The notes under the pieces are model-generated. The model searched no databases. It saw only the letters and a list, made by a program, of their open reading frames with translations, and was not told where the DNA came from. DNA of 64,000 nucleotides from Siphonodentalium dalli (lineage: Eukaryota; Mollusca; Scaphopoda; Gadilida; Siphonodentaliidae): NCBI GenBank assembly GCA_032622095.1, contig CP136062.1:3226001-3290000 (forward strand), given 5' to 3'. The position numbers and the translations under genes were made by a program. Shown in pieces: positions 48,901 to 62,015 of this stretch (positions within the stretch are counted from its first letter, which is position 1; each line of letters opens with the position of its first letter).

Positions 48901-51900
48901 ACCCTAACCCTAACCCTAACCCTAACCCTAACCCTAACCCTAACCCTAACCCTAACCCTAACCCTAACCCTAACCCTAACCCTAACCCTAACCCTAACCC
49001 TAACCCTAACCCTAACCCTAACCCTAACCCTAACCCTAACCCTAACCCTAACCCTAACCCTAACCCTAACCCTAACCCTAACCCTAACCCTAACCCTAAC
49101 CCTAACCCTAACCCTAACCCTAACCCTAACCCTAACCCTAACCCTAACCCTAACCCTAACCCTAACCCTAACCCTAACCCTAACCCTAACCCTAACCCTA
49201 ACCCTAACCCTAACCCTAACCCTAACCCTAACCCTAACCCTAACCCTAACCCTAACCCTAACCCTAACCCTAACCCTAACCCTAACCCTAACCCTAACCC
49301 TAACCCTAACCCTAACCCTAACCCTAACCCTAACCCTAACCCTAACCCTAACCCTAACCCTAACCCTAACCCTAACCCTAACCCTAACCCTAACCCTAAC
49401 CCTAACCCTAACCCTAACCCTAACCCTAACCCTAACCCTAACCCTAACCCTAACCCTAACCCTAACCCTAACCCTAACCCTAACCCTAACCCTAACCCTA
49501 ACCCTAACCCTAACCCTAACCCTAACCCTAACCCTAACCCTAACCCTAACCCTAACCCTAACCCTAACCCTAACCCTAACCCTAACCCTAACCCTAACCC
49601 TAACCCTAACCCTAACCCTAACCCTAACCCTAACCCTAACCCTAACCCTAACCCTAACCCTAACCCTAACCCTAACCCTAACCCTAACCCTAACCCTAAC
49701 CCTAACCCTAACCCTAACCCTAACCCTAACCCTAACCCTAACCCTAACCCTAACCCTAACCCTAACCCTAACCCTAACCCTAACCCTAACCCTAACCCTA
49801 ACCCTAACCCTAACCCTAACCCTAACCCTAACCCTAACCCTAACCCTAACCCTAACCCTAACCCTAACCCTAACCCTAACCCTAACCCTAACCCTAACCC
49901 TAACCCTAACCCTAACCCTAACCCTAACCCTAACCCTAACCCTAACCCTAACCCTAACCCTAACCCTAACCCTAACCCTAACCCTAACCCTAACCCTAAC
50001 CCTAACCCTAACCCTAACCCTAACCCTAACCCTAACCCTAACCCTAACCCTAACCCTAACCCTAACCCTAACCCTAACCCTAACCCTAACCCTAACCCTA
50101 ACCCTAACCCTAACCCTAACCCTAACCCTAACCCTAACCCTAACCCTAACCCTAACCCTAACCCTAACCCTAACCCTAACCCTAACCCTAACCCTAACCC
50201 TAACCCTAACCCTAACCCTAACCCTAACCCTAACCCTAACCCTAACCCTAACCCTAACCCTAACCCTAACCCTAACCCTAACCCTAACCCTAACCCTAAC
50301 CCTAACCCTAACCCTAACCCTAACCCTAACCCTAACCCTAACCCTAACCCTAACCCTAACCCTAACCCTAACCCTAACCCTAACCCTAACCCTAACCCTA
50401 ACCCTAACCCTAACCCTAACCCTAACCCTAACCCTAACCCTAACCCTAACCCTAACCCTAACCCTAACCCTAACCCTAACCCTAACCCTAACCCTAACCC
50501 TAACCCTAACCCTAACCCTAACCCTAACCCTAACCCTAACCCTAACCCTAACCCTAACCCTAACCCTAACCCTAACCCTAACCCTAACCCTAACCCTAAC
50601 CCTAACCCTAACCCTAACCCTAACCCTAACCCTAACCCTAACCCTAACCCTAACCCTAACCCTAACCCTAACCCTAACCCTAACCCTAACCCTAACCCTA
50701 ACCCTAACCCTAACCCTAACCCTAACCCTAACCCTAACCCTAACCCTAACCCTAACCCTAACCCTAACCCTAACCCTAACCCTAACCCTAACCCTAACCC
50801 TAACCCTAACCCTAACCCTAACCCTAACCCTAACCCTAACCCTAACCCTAACCCTAACCCTAACCCTAACCCTAACCCTAACCCTAACCCTAACCCTAAC
50901 CCTAACCCTAACCCTAACCCTAACCCTAACCCTAACCCTAACCCTAACCCTAACCCTAACCCTAACCCTAACCCTAACCCTAACCCTAACCCTAACCCTA
51001 ACCCTAACCCTAACCCTAACCCTAACCCTAACCCTAACCCTAACCCTAACCCTAACCCTAACCCTAACCCTAACCCTAACCCTAACCCTAACCCTAACCC
51101 TAACCCTAACCCTAACCCTAACCCTAACCCTAACCCTAACCCTAACCCTAACCCTAACCCTAACCCTAACCCTAACCCTAACCCTAACCCTAACCCTAAC
51201 CCTAACCCTAACCCTAACCCTAACCCTAACCCTAACCCTAACCCTAACCCTAACCCTAACCCTAACCCTAACCCTAACCCTAACCCTAACCCTAACCCTA
51301 ACCCTAACCCTAACCCTAACCCTAACCCTAACCCTAACCCTAACCCTAACCCTAACCCTAACCCTAACCCTAACCCTAACCCTAACCCTAACCCTAACCC
51401 TAACCCTAACCCTAACCCTAACCCTAACCCTAACCCTAACCCTAACCCTAACCCTAACCCTAACCCTAACCCTAACCCTAACCCTAACCCTAACCCTAAC
51501 CCTAACCCTAACCCTAACCCTAACCCTAACCCTAACCCTAACCCTAACCCTAACCCTAACCCTAACCCTAACCCTAACCCTAACCCTAACCCTAACCCTA
51601 ACCCTAACCCTAACCCTAACCCTAACCCTAACCCTAACCCTAACCCTAACCCTAACCCTAACCCTAACCCTAACCCTAACCCTAACCCTAACCCTAACCC
51701 TAACCCTAACCCTAACCCTAACCCTAACCCTAACCCTAACCCTAACCCTAACCCTAACCCTAACCCTAACCCTAACCCTAACCCTAACCCTAACCCTAAC
51801 CCTAACCCTAACCCTAACCCTAACCCTAACCCTAACCCTAACCCTAACCCTAACCCTAACCCTAACCCTAACCCTAACCCTAACCCTAACCCTAACCCTA

Positions 51901-54900
51901 ACCCTAACCCTAACCCTAACCCTAACCCTAACCCTAACCCTAACCCTAACCCTAACCCTAACCCTAACCCTAACCCTAACCCTAACCCTAACCCTAACCC
52001 TAACCCTAACCCTAACCCTAACCCTAACCCTAACCCTAACCCTAACCCTAACCCTAACCCTAACCCTAACCCTAACCCTAACCCTAACCCTAACCCTAAC
52101 CCTAACCCTAACCCTAACCCTAACCCTAACCCTAACCCTAACCCTAACCCTAACCCTAACCCTAACCCTAACCCTAACCCTAACCCTAACCCTAACCCTA
52201 ACCCTAACCCTAACCCTAACCCTAACCCTAACCCTAACCCTAACCCTAACCCTAACCCTAACCCTAACCCTAACCCTAACCCTAACCCTAACCCTAACCC
52301 TAACCCTAACCCTAACCCTAACCCTAACCCTAACCCTAACCCTAACCCTAACCCTAACCCTAACCCTAACCCTAACCCTAACCCTAACCCTAACCCTAAC
52401 CCTAACCCTAACCCTAACCCTAACCCTAACCCTAACCCTAACCCTAACCCTAACCCTAACCCTAACCCTAACCCTAACCCTAACCCTAACCCTAACCCTA
52501 ACCCTAACCCTAACCCTAACCCTAACCCTAACCCTAACCCTAACCCTAACCCTAACCCTAACCCTAACCCTAACCCTAACCCTAACCCTAACCCTAACCC
52601 TAACCCTAACCCTAACCCTAACCCTAACCCTAACCCTAACCCTAACCCTAACCCTAACCCTAACCCTAACCCTAACCCTAACCCTAACCCTAACCCTAAC
52701 CCTAACCCTAACCCTAACCCTAACCCTAACCCTAACCCTAACCCTAACCCTAACCCTAACCCTAACCCTAACCCTAACCCTAACCCTAACCCTAACCCTA
52801 ACCCTAACCCTAACCCTAACCCTAACCCTAACCCTAACCCTAACCCTAACCCTAACCCTAACCCTAACCCTAACCCTAACCCTAACCCTAACCCTAACCC
52901 TAACCCTAACCCTAACCCTAACCCTAACCCTAACCCTAACCCTAACCCTAACCCTAACCCTAACCCTAACCCTAACCCTAACCCTAACCCTAACCCTAAC
53001 CCTAACCCTAACCCTAACCCTAACCCTAACCCTAACCCTAACCCTAACCCTAACCCTAACCCTAACCCTAACCCTAACCCTAACCCTAACCCTAACCCTA
53101 ACCCTAACCCTAACCCTAACCCTAACCCTAACCCTAACCCTAACCCTAACCCTAACCCTAACCCTAACCCTAACCCTAACCCTAACCCTAACCCTAACCC
53201 TAACCCTAACCCTAACCCTAACCCTAACCCTAACCCTAACCCTAACCCTAACCCTAACCCTAACCCTAACCCTAACCCTAACCCTAACCCTAACCCTAAC
53301 CCTAACCCTAACCCTAACCCTAACCCTAACCCTAACCCTAACCCTAACCCTAACCCTAACCCTAACCCTAACCCTAACCCTAACCCTAACCCTAACCCTA
53401 ACCCTAACCCTAACCCTAACCCTAACCCTAACCCTAACCCTAACCCTAACCCTAACCCTAACCCTAACCCTAACCCTAACCCTAACCCTAACCCTAACCC
53501 TAACCCTAACCCTAACCCTAACCCTAACCCTAACCCTAACCCTAACCCTAACCCTAACCCTAACCCTAACCCTAACCCTAACCCTAACCCTAACCCTAAC
53601 CCTAACCCTAACCCTAACCCTAACCCTAACCCTAACCCTAACCCTAACCCTAACCCTAACCCTAACCCTAACCCTAACCCTAACCCTAACCCTAACCCTA
53701 ACCCTAACCCTAACCCTAACCCTAACCCTAACCCTAACCCTAACCCTAACCCTAACCCTAACCCTAACCCTAACCCTAACCCTAACCCTAACCCTAACCC
53801 TAACCCTAACCCTAACCCTAACCCTAACCCTAACCCTAACCCTAACCCTAACCCTAACCCTAACCCTAACCCTAACCCTAACCCTAACCCTAACCCTAAC
53901 CCTAACCCTAACCCTAACCCTAACCCTAACCCTAACCCTAACCCTAACCCTAACCCTAACCCTAACCCTAACCCTAACCCTAACCCTAACCCTAACCCTA
54001 ACCCTAACCCTAACCCTAACCCTAACCCTAACCCTAACCCTAACCCTAACCCTAACCCTAACCCTAACCCTAACCCTAACCCCTAACCCTAACCCTAACC
54101 CTAACCCTAACCCTAACCCTAACCCTAACCCTAACCCTAACCCTAACCCTAACCCTAACCCTAACCCTAACCCTAACCCTAACCCTAACCCTAACCCTAA
54201 CCCTAACCCTAACCCTAACCCTAACCCTAACCCTAACCCTAACCCTAACCCTAACCCTAACCCTAACCCTAACCCTAACCCTAACCCTAACCCTAACCCT
54301 AACCCTAACCCTAACCCTAACCCTAACCCTAACCCTAACCCTAACCCTAACCCTAACCCTAACCCTAACCCTAACCCTAACCCTAACCCTAACCCTAACC
54401 CTAACCCTAACCCTAACCCTAACCCTAACCCTAACCCTAACCCTAACCCTAACCCTAACCCTAACCCTAACCCTAACCCTAACCCTAACCCTAACCCTAA
54501 CCCTAACCCTAACCCTAACCCTAACCCTAACCCTAACCCTAACCCTAACCCTAACCCTAACCCTAACCCTAACCCTAACCCTAACCCTAACCCTAACCCT
54601 AACCCTAACCCTAACCCTAACCCTAACCCTAACCCTAACCCTAACCCTAACCCTAACCCTAACCCTAACCCTAACCCTAACCCTAACCCTAACCCTAACC
54701 CTAACCCTAACCCTAACCCTAACCCTAACCCTAACCCTAACCCTAACCCTAACCCTAACCCTAACCCTAACCCTAACCCTAACCCTAACCCTAACCCTAA
54801 CCCTAACCCTAACCCTAACCCTAACCCTAACCCTAACCCTAACCCTAACCCTAACCCTAACCCTAACCCTAACCCTAACCCTAACCCTAACCCTAACCCT

Positions 54901-55040
54901 AACCCTAACCCTAACCCTAACCCTAACCCTAACCCTAACCCTAACCCTAACCCTAACCCTAACCCTAACCCTAACCCTAACCCTAACCCTAACCCTAACC
55001 CTAACCCTAACCCTAACCCTAACCCTAACCCTAACCCTAA
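45991..55040. repeat. Telomeric repeat array (CCCTAA)n, about 1,508 units
   Basis: About 9,050 bp of CCCTAA on the plus strand (TTAGGG on minus) with only two irregular units: a 5-nt unit (ACCCT) at about 46,147-46,151 and a 7-nt unit (AACCCCT) at about 54,079-54,085. TTAGGG is the ancestral animal telomere repeat and is used by molluscs. Orientation is that of a chromosome's left end. The array stops cleanly at AACCCTAA|AGTGACC. Long open frames across it are artefacts. Confidence 0.98.
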
Positions 55041-55140
55041 AGTGACCATCACCAAACGGAAGAACACCGGGTTAGCCTTTTTGTGTTAACGCATTATGCT
55101 TTCTACATTGAATAGGAAAGGATCTATAAATGCCAAATTA

Positions 55141-55255
55141 TCGGGTGCGTACCATTGGCAATGTCAGAATAATTGGCAACCATTGTCGGGTGCGTACCAT
55201 TGGCAATGTCAGGATAATTGGCAACCATTGTCGGGTGGGTACCATTGGCAATGTC
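55141..55255. repeat. 45-bp tandem repeat next to the telomere array
   Basis: Three units start at 55,141, 55,186 and 55,231, each TCGGGTGCGTACCATTGGCA followed by ATGTCAGAATAATTGGCAAC-like text. The third is cut at 25 bp. Copies differ at one to two positions. Confidence 0.95.
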
Positions 55256-56091
55256 CATCTTATGTTGGTCGGCAACATCCGTATTCTCAATTGGGAATAG
55301 TTCCGCCTCAAGATATGTGTGGTCCCATATATTAGATAATGGGGGACACACCGTGGTGCTGCATGATTATTGAACGATATAGATTTCGTGTATAATTGTA
55401 TTATGTTTATCATTGATGGATATGCATTTAATTTCCGAGTCGTACTCATACATGTGTAATACAAGCTGAGTAATTGAACATAACTTGCTATCAGTTCAGT
55501 TTGTTTTTCAATGCCTTGTCCTTGATATGAATATCACTTATATGTGAATGAAGAGTGCATTCACAAGAGGCTCTTCACAAAGTAAATCTTGCCACGAATT
55601 TCTAATCCGTCTACGCCCTAAACGATATATATCATATTCTACCAACTCAAAACCTTGGAAAGGCTTGATCTTTATAAGATTGAAGAGATAACGTCACACA
55701 TTGATACGGTACTCGTTCGCGTGAAACGAAACAGAACAAAACAGCGAAAATGACACAGCGTATCGTAATTTAAGATGACATGTGAGGACACCCTATTCAA
55801 TTCGCGAATGAGAAAACACGCCTATTGTGGATGGGCGGTTGTAAGGGAATTGTTAATCTTTAGAGCCACGTATAGTTCTTGGTCTACTTTTTTTTGAAAA
55901 TGTAAGTGTCAGTCACTGGAACGGGAAGATGTGTATGTTCGTGATAATTGATTTAGACGATACAAACAACACTGCTATCGGTGTGACTAATTACTGCACG
56001 GGGAAGCCCCATGAGCCCATGGGCAGTATAATATGGTGCCTTGTGGTAGTAGAATACACACAAAGCATATCTTGTGAAAATTGACTTCATG
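55256..56091. other. Subtelomeric unique sequence
   Basis: No gene, tandem unit or inverted repeat recognised. Confidence 0.5.
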
Positions 56092-56690
56092 TGTCATCCG
56101 TCGGTGGGTTTATTAACCCATTAAGTGCCGTTATTGACTAAAATAACCCGGGAGAGCCGGGCAGACATAGAGACCCGATCACACTGTTTACCGATGACTA
56201 ACTGTATCCAAACACCTATTGCACGTGAATGTCGAAGATTGACTCGCTGTCTCGTTCATGGCCAGATTAACTCCTTAAATGACGATATGGGCCAGAAGAG
56301 AACGTGTCAGCCAGGCAGGCCCGGGCGACCCAATTGGCCCGCGGACAATATAATAAGATGCATCATGGTACTACGATAATACAAAGACACAGACACAGAA
56401 ACTCGATCTCACTATATGTTGATGAATAATTGTAGCCAGATACCTAATAAACGTAATCGATGCAGGTTGACACACCGTCTCGTTCAAGACCTGGTGCATT
56501 AACCCCTTAAATGACGATATGGGCCAGAAGAGAGTACGGGAGGGTTCAAGCTGCTCCATGGACCCACATACCGTATACTGATGACTTATGGTAGTAGGAT
56601 ACACACTTAGAATATATTGTGAAAATAGACTTTCTGTGTCATCCACCGGCGGTTGTATTAACCCTTTGAATGCTGAAATTGGCTAAATGA
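56092..56690. repeat. Diverged direct repeat of about 240 bp, two copies plus a partial
   Basis: Recurring text: GTGTCATCCGTCGGTGGG / GTGTCATCCACCGGCGG (56,092; 56,636), TTAAATGACGATATGGGCCA (56,274; 56,508) and CGTCTCGTTCA/CTGTCTCGTTCA (56,240; 56,478). Confidence 0.75.
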
Positions 56691-56759
56691 ATCAGGGACA
56701 GCCCGGTCACACCTAGATACGGCATCAAAAATATATATCGATGCTAATGGTAGTGAGAC

Positions 56760-59130
56760 ATTTACTAGATATTAATAACATATACCGATTAGTACCTGGT
56801 GAATATGATTTCGAGAACACGCAGCTCGAATTATCACGGTATAGGTCGTCACGGATCCCGAAAATGCCGTTTCTGGCTGTCTGAGACCACATAAGGCCAC
56901 TCCAAGTCCCCGGGCGCCAATAGGACGGACTAAATGTACATGATATTAATAAAATATACCGAGTAGTACCTGCTGAACATGATTTCGAGCACACGGAGCT
57001 CGAACTCTCACGCTATAGGTCGTCACGGATCCCGAAACTACCGTTTATGTCTATTTGAGACCACATAAGGCCACTCCAAGGCACCGGGCGTCAATAGGAC
57101 GGACTATATGTTCGTGATATTAATAACATATACCGAGTAGTACCTGCTGAATATTATTTCGAGCATACCCAGCTCGAACTCTCATGTTATAAGTCGTCAC
57201 GGATCCCGAAAATGCCGTTTCTGGCTATCTGAGACCACATAAGGCCACTCCAAGTCCCCGGGCGCCAATAGGACGGACTAAATGTTCGTCATATTAATAA
57301 CATATACCGAGTAATAACCTGCTGAATATTATTTCGAGTACATACATCTCGAACTCTCACGTTACAGGTCGTCACGGATCCCGAAAATGCCGTTTCTGGC
57401 TATCTGAGACCACATAAGGCCACTACAAGTCCCCGGGCGCCAATAGGACGGACTAAATGTTCATGATAATAATAACATATACCGAGTAGAACCTGCTGAA
57501 TATGATTTCGAGAACACGAAGCTCGAACTATTACGTTATAGATCGTCACGGATCCCGCAAAATGCCGTTTCTGGCTATCTGAGACCACATAAGGCCACTC
57601 CAAATCCCCAGGCGGCAATAGGACGGACTAAATATTCGTGATATTAATAACATATACCGAGTAGTACCTGCAGAATATTATTTCGAGCACACGCAGCTCG
57701 AACTCTCACGTTATAGGTCGTCACGGATCCCGAAATGCCGTTTCTGGCTATCTGAGACCACATAAGGCCACTCCAAGTCCCCGGGCGCCAATAGGACGGA
57801 CTAAATGTTCGTGATATTAATAAAATATACCGAGTAGTACCTGCTGAACATGATTTCGAGCACATGCAGTTCGAACTCTCACGTTATAGGTCGTCACGGA
57901 TCCCGAAAATGCCGTTTCTGGCTATCTGAGACCACATAAGGCCACTCCAAGTCCCCGGGCGCCAATGGGACGTACTAAATGTTCGTCATATTAATAACCT
58001 ATACCGAGTAGAACCTGCTGAATATTATTTCGAGCACATGCGGCTCAAACTCTCACGTTATAGGTCGTCACGGATCCCGAAACTACCGTTTATGTCTATT
58101 TGAGACCACATAAGGCCACTCCAAGGCCCCGGGCGCCAATAGGACGGACTACATGTTCACGATATTGATAACATATACCGAGTAGTACCTGCTGAATATG
58201 ATTTCGATCACAAGCAGCTCGAACTCTCACGATATAGGTCGTCACGGATCCCGAAAATGTCGGTTCTGGCTATATGAGACCACATAAGGCCACTCCAAGT
58301 CCCCGGGCGCCAATAGGACGGACTAAATGTTCGTGATATTAATAGCGTTATACCGAGTAGTACCTGCTGAATATGTATTTTAGCACATGCAGCTCGAACT
58401 CTCTCGTTATAGGTCGTCACGGATCCAGAAAATGCCGTTTCTGGCTAGCTGAGACCACATAAGGCCACTCCAAGTCCCCGGGCGCCAATAGGACGGATTA
58501 AATGTTCGTGATATTAATAGCGTTATACCGAGCAGTACCTGCTGAATATGAATTTTAGCACATGCAGCTCGAACTCTCTCGTTATAGGTTGTCACGGATC
58601 CAGAAAATGCCGTTTATGGCTATCTGAGACCGCATAAAGCCACTCCAAGTCCCCGGGCGCCAATAGGACGGACTAAATGTTCGTGATATTAATAACATAT
58701 ACCGAGTAGTACCTGCTGAATATGATTTCGAACGCACGCAGCTGGAACTTTCACGTCATAGGTCGTCACGGATCCCGAAAATGCCGTTTCTGGCTATCTG
58801 AGACCACATAAGGCCACTCCAAGTCCCCGGGCGCCAATAGGACGGACTGAATGTTCGTGATATTAATAACATATACCGAGTAGTACCTGCTGAATATGAT
58901 TTCGAAAACACGCAGCTCGAACTTTCACGTTATAGGTCTTCACGGATCCCGAAACTACCGTTTATGTCTATTAGAGACCACATAAGGCCACTCCAAGGCC
59001 CCAGGCGCCAATAGGACGGAATATAGGTTCGCGTTATTGATAACACATATACCGAGTAGTACCTGCTGAATATGATTTCGAACGCACGCAGCTCGAACTC
59101 TCTCGTTAAGGTCACGTTTCTGGCTATCGA
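56760..59130. repeat. Subtelomeric satellite, ~174-bp units, about 13-14 copies
   Basis: The phrase CACATAAGGCCACTCCAAG recurs at 173-175-bp steps from about 56,890 to 58,980. Each unit also has GTCGTCACGGATCCCGAAA, CCCCGGGCGCCAATAGGACG and ATATACCGAGTAGTACCTGC. A sub-variant (AACTACCGTTTATGTCTATT in place of AATGCCGTTTCTGGCTATC) occurs in about three units. Confidence 0.95.
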
Positions 59131-59350
59131 AATCATAAATAGGTACTACTCGGTATATATTATCAATATCGCGAACATAAATTATAGTCCGTCCTATTGG
59201 CGCCCGGGGCCTTGGAGTGGCCTTATGTGGTCTCAAATAGACATAAACGGTAGTTTCGGGATCCGTGACGACCTATAACGTGAAAGTTCGAGCTGCATGT
59301 TTTCGAAATCATATTCAGCAGGTACTACTCTGTATATGTTATTAATATCA
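59131..59350. repeat. Inverted end of the 174-bp satellite
   Basis: From about 59,131 the same satellite reads in the opposite direction (GGTACTACTCGGTATAT, CCTATTGGCGCCCGGGGCC, GTCACGGATC as complement). At the junction GTTAAGGTCACGTTTCTGGC joins a truncated forward unit to the reverse block. Confidence 0.92.
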
Positions 59351-60176
59351 CGAACATCGGAGGAATATTGTTCATGTATCCGCCCATATATACAGACAAA
59401 TTTGATTAAACATTGGAGTTTTGACGATCATGCAATATAACCATTATATAGACAGACAATGAACTCGGAAAATATTTGAATTAAGGCACATTGCATGGGT
59501 ATATATCATAAAAATTACACTTTCCGTCCGTCAATGTTAACCGTTGTTAGAGTTCTCAACCGTAGGTCGAGTTCATGGATCTCCAGTGTGAAGTAGAAAC
59601 CCAGCTGATGAATACGGTCCCAGGCTGAGGTGAAGGAGAAGATCTCTCAACGTTTATAGCTGTTGACCATTGACTCAATGTTACTATTTAAGGTTGTGAG
59701 TCCAGCAGATATGTGTAACATTATGGAGAAGGGGTACACACGGAAATGCGGCTGCAGAAAACACAGTACCCTTCGCGTAAATGTGACCTTGATGAATATA
59801 ACCAAATATTATTTCTAGGTATAAAGGCAGAATATGTAGGACATTTTTGTCAAGTTTAGATTTTTTTAAAGAGAGTATTTGGTACTCCTTTGTGTTTTGA
59901 TAACTTGCGTTCATAGTATACCACCATGCATTCTTGTGATAATAGCGAAATATTCGTGTTTTAAAACTTGATGGTATTCAACTATGACTAATATTTTCAG
60001 ACACGGACAATATAATCTACACATTTCACCCATTACTCTATGAACATCTCCCATACTGCTATATAGCAGTGTATTTTGAAAGGTGTGATGGTGTATATAT
60101 CAAAAGAAACGATCACCGGTCACATTCGTGAGACTGCTATGAGCACATACATTTCGGCTTCTAGGAAAGGTCACAG
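59351..60176. other. Subtelomeric unique sequence
   Basis: No gene or repeat recognised. Confidence 0.5.
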
Positions 60177-60310
60177 ATGATCCCCGTCCGCAAGTGAGGA
60201 AACCCGATCGAAACACGTATCATGATCCCCGTACACAATAGAGAAAACCCGATCGAAACAGGGAGTCATGATCCCCTTACACGATGGAGGTATACAACCC
60301 GGTCAAACAT
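60177..60310. repeat. Tandem repeat, three units of ~50 bp (GATCCCCGT..AAACCCGATC)
   Basis: TGATCCCCGT/TGATCCCCTT followed by AAACCCGATCGAAACA-like text at about 60,178, 60,223 and 60,270. Confidence 0.8.
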
Positions 60311-60464
60311 ATTTTTGTTATTATATCTGTTCGGAGCGTTACTCAACTATTAGGGAGATATTTTGTGTTTGTGTCTGCATGTTTTGATACAATGACAAAT
60401 AATTCACTTTATAAAAGACTTATACCATGTTATTCTCCTGGTAATTCATGACTGAGGGTTTGTC

Positions 60465-61450
60465 TATGCCATGGTGGTACAATGGTAGCCCATATAATTA
60501 AAATACATACCTGCCTCCTCACTAAAATTGTCGCCAATAATACAAATTAAAATAAATACCTGCCTCCCTCAAGGTTAATATTGGCCATAAATAATTAAAA
60601 TAATACCTGCCTCCCTCACCACTATGAAAAAAATGTGCCTAACATTGCAAGAAACAAACACCGTATTTATATGGCCTTAAGTAAGATGATCATGCGTAAC
60701 ATCATGGGGACAAACCCAACATTGTTAAATTGTTATGGTATTTGAATGGCGTTTTACAGTTTAGCTGAACGTTTCACTTTGTGTATACATTCCGCTGTGA
60801 TTCAAGTTTTTAGCAAACCATAGCATCTTCTCTCTCTGTCTCTGATTGTTGTGCAGTTGTCGTGGCGGCATTGAATTAATCATCACTGTTTCAAAGGTAA
60901 GAGTGTTTGCACACACTATAATTATTCGTATAACTAATTTTAACATGCACATGGAGACCAGGAAACCTTGTTCAGTATTTAATGGGGAAGTCAAGAGAAC
61001 AATTTTGAGGGTGTGGCTATGCCATGGTGGTACAATGGTAGCCCATATAATTAAAATACATACCTGCCTCCTCATTAAAATTGTCGCCAATAATACAAAT
61101 TAAAATAAATACCTGCCTCCCTCAAGGTTGATATTGACATAAATAATTAAAATAAATACCTACCCCCCTCACCACTATGAACAAATGTGTCTAACATTGC
61201 AAGAAACAAACACCTTATTTAAGTAAGATGATCATGCGTAACACCATGGGGACAAACCCACCATTGTTAAATTGTTATGGTATTTGAATGGCGTTTTACA
61301 GTTTAGCTGAACGTTTCAAGTTGTGTATACAGTCCGCTGTGATTCAAGGATATAGCAAACCAGTGCATCTTCTCTCTCTATGATTATTGTCTTGTTGTTA
61401 TCGTGGCTGCACTAAATTAAGCTTCACAGTTCCAAAGGTAAGGGTGTTTG
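60465..61450. repeat. 553-bp direct tandem duplication
   Basis: TATGCCATGGTGGTACAATG at 60,465 returns at 61,018. The copies run in step through ATACCTGCCTCC, TAACATTGCAAGAAACAAAC, GTATTTGAATGGCGTTTTAC and ATAATTATTCGTAT, with small indels. Inside each copy a ~49-bp unit with TACCTGCCTCCCTCA repeats three times. Confidence 0.93.
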
Positions 61451-61724
61451 CGTATACTATAATTATTCGTATATAAGGTTACGACCCTATAATAGGCTTT
61501 GTCTTAGGTTCATAATCGGCGTAGAATCGCCTCGTTTTGAGTCATATATGACAGATTTTGTTGGTGGCGAAAACAAAGTACAACGCATGTGTAACCAGTT
61601 GCTGGTTACGTGGTGTTTTTTTTTTACAAGTCGAGTCAACGTTTGCTCGTGAATTAGCTACGACCAGTAATCCGGTTACAAATGCGTAGTATTTTTTTTT
61701 GGAATTTGGAGTTAAATTTGGAAG

Positions 61725-62015
61725 ACGTTTAAAACATGAGACGTGTTTTTGGTCACAAAGTTACAAATGCTTATCAGAGAAAAAAATGAAAATATTTTAC
61801 CTACCCTTGTTAAAAAAGGGTTACAAAATTACATTTGGAAGTCGTTTCAAAAATCCGACGCGTTTTTTTGTCACATAGTTACAAATGCTTATCTGCGAAT
61901 AACCGCTACTAGAAACATAACAATATTTCACCTGCCCTTGTTCAAAAAGGGTTACAAATTTACATTTGGAAGTCGTTTCAAAAATCCGACGTGTTTTTTT
62001 CCACATAGTTACAAA
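61725..62015. repeat. Tandem repeat of ~130 bp (TTACATTTGGAAGTCGTTTC family)
   Basis: Units share AGTTACAAATGCTTATC, CCCTTGTT.AAAAAGGGTTACAAA and TTTGGAAGTCGTTTCAAAAA. A further single unit lies at 63,718-63,822. Confidence 0.88.

Noticed and set aside
45870-55067. A 3,065-codon open frame on the minus strand of Leu-Gly and Val-Arg dipeptides
   Set aside because: It is the translation of TTAGGG repeats, including the Ns; frame switches coincide with the two register shifts. It is not a gene.
55096-55335. 79-codon frame beside the telomere with repeated GAYHWQCQ peptides
   Set aside because: It is the 45-bp tandem repeat in an open frame; 45 is divisible by three, so all units stay open by arithmetic. 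No other sign of a gene.
56725-59136. Recurrent minus-strand frames with SYWRPGTWSGLMWS peptides
   Set aside because: Satellite units of about 174 bp (divisible by three) translated; frames break with every indel between units.
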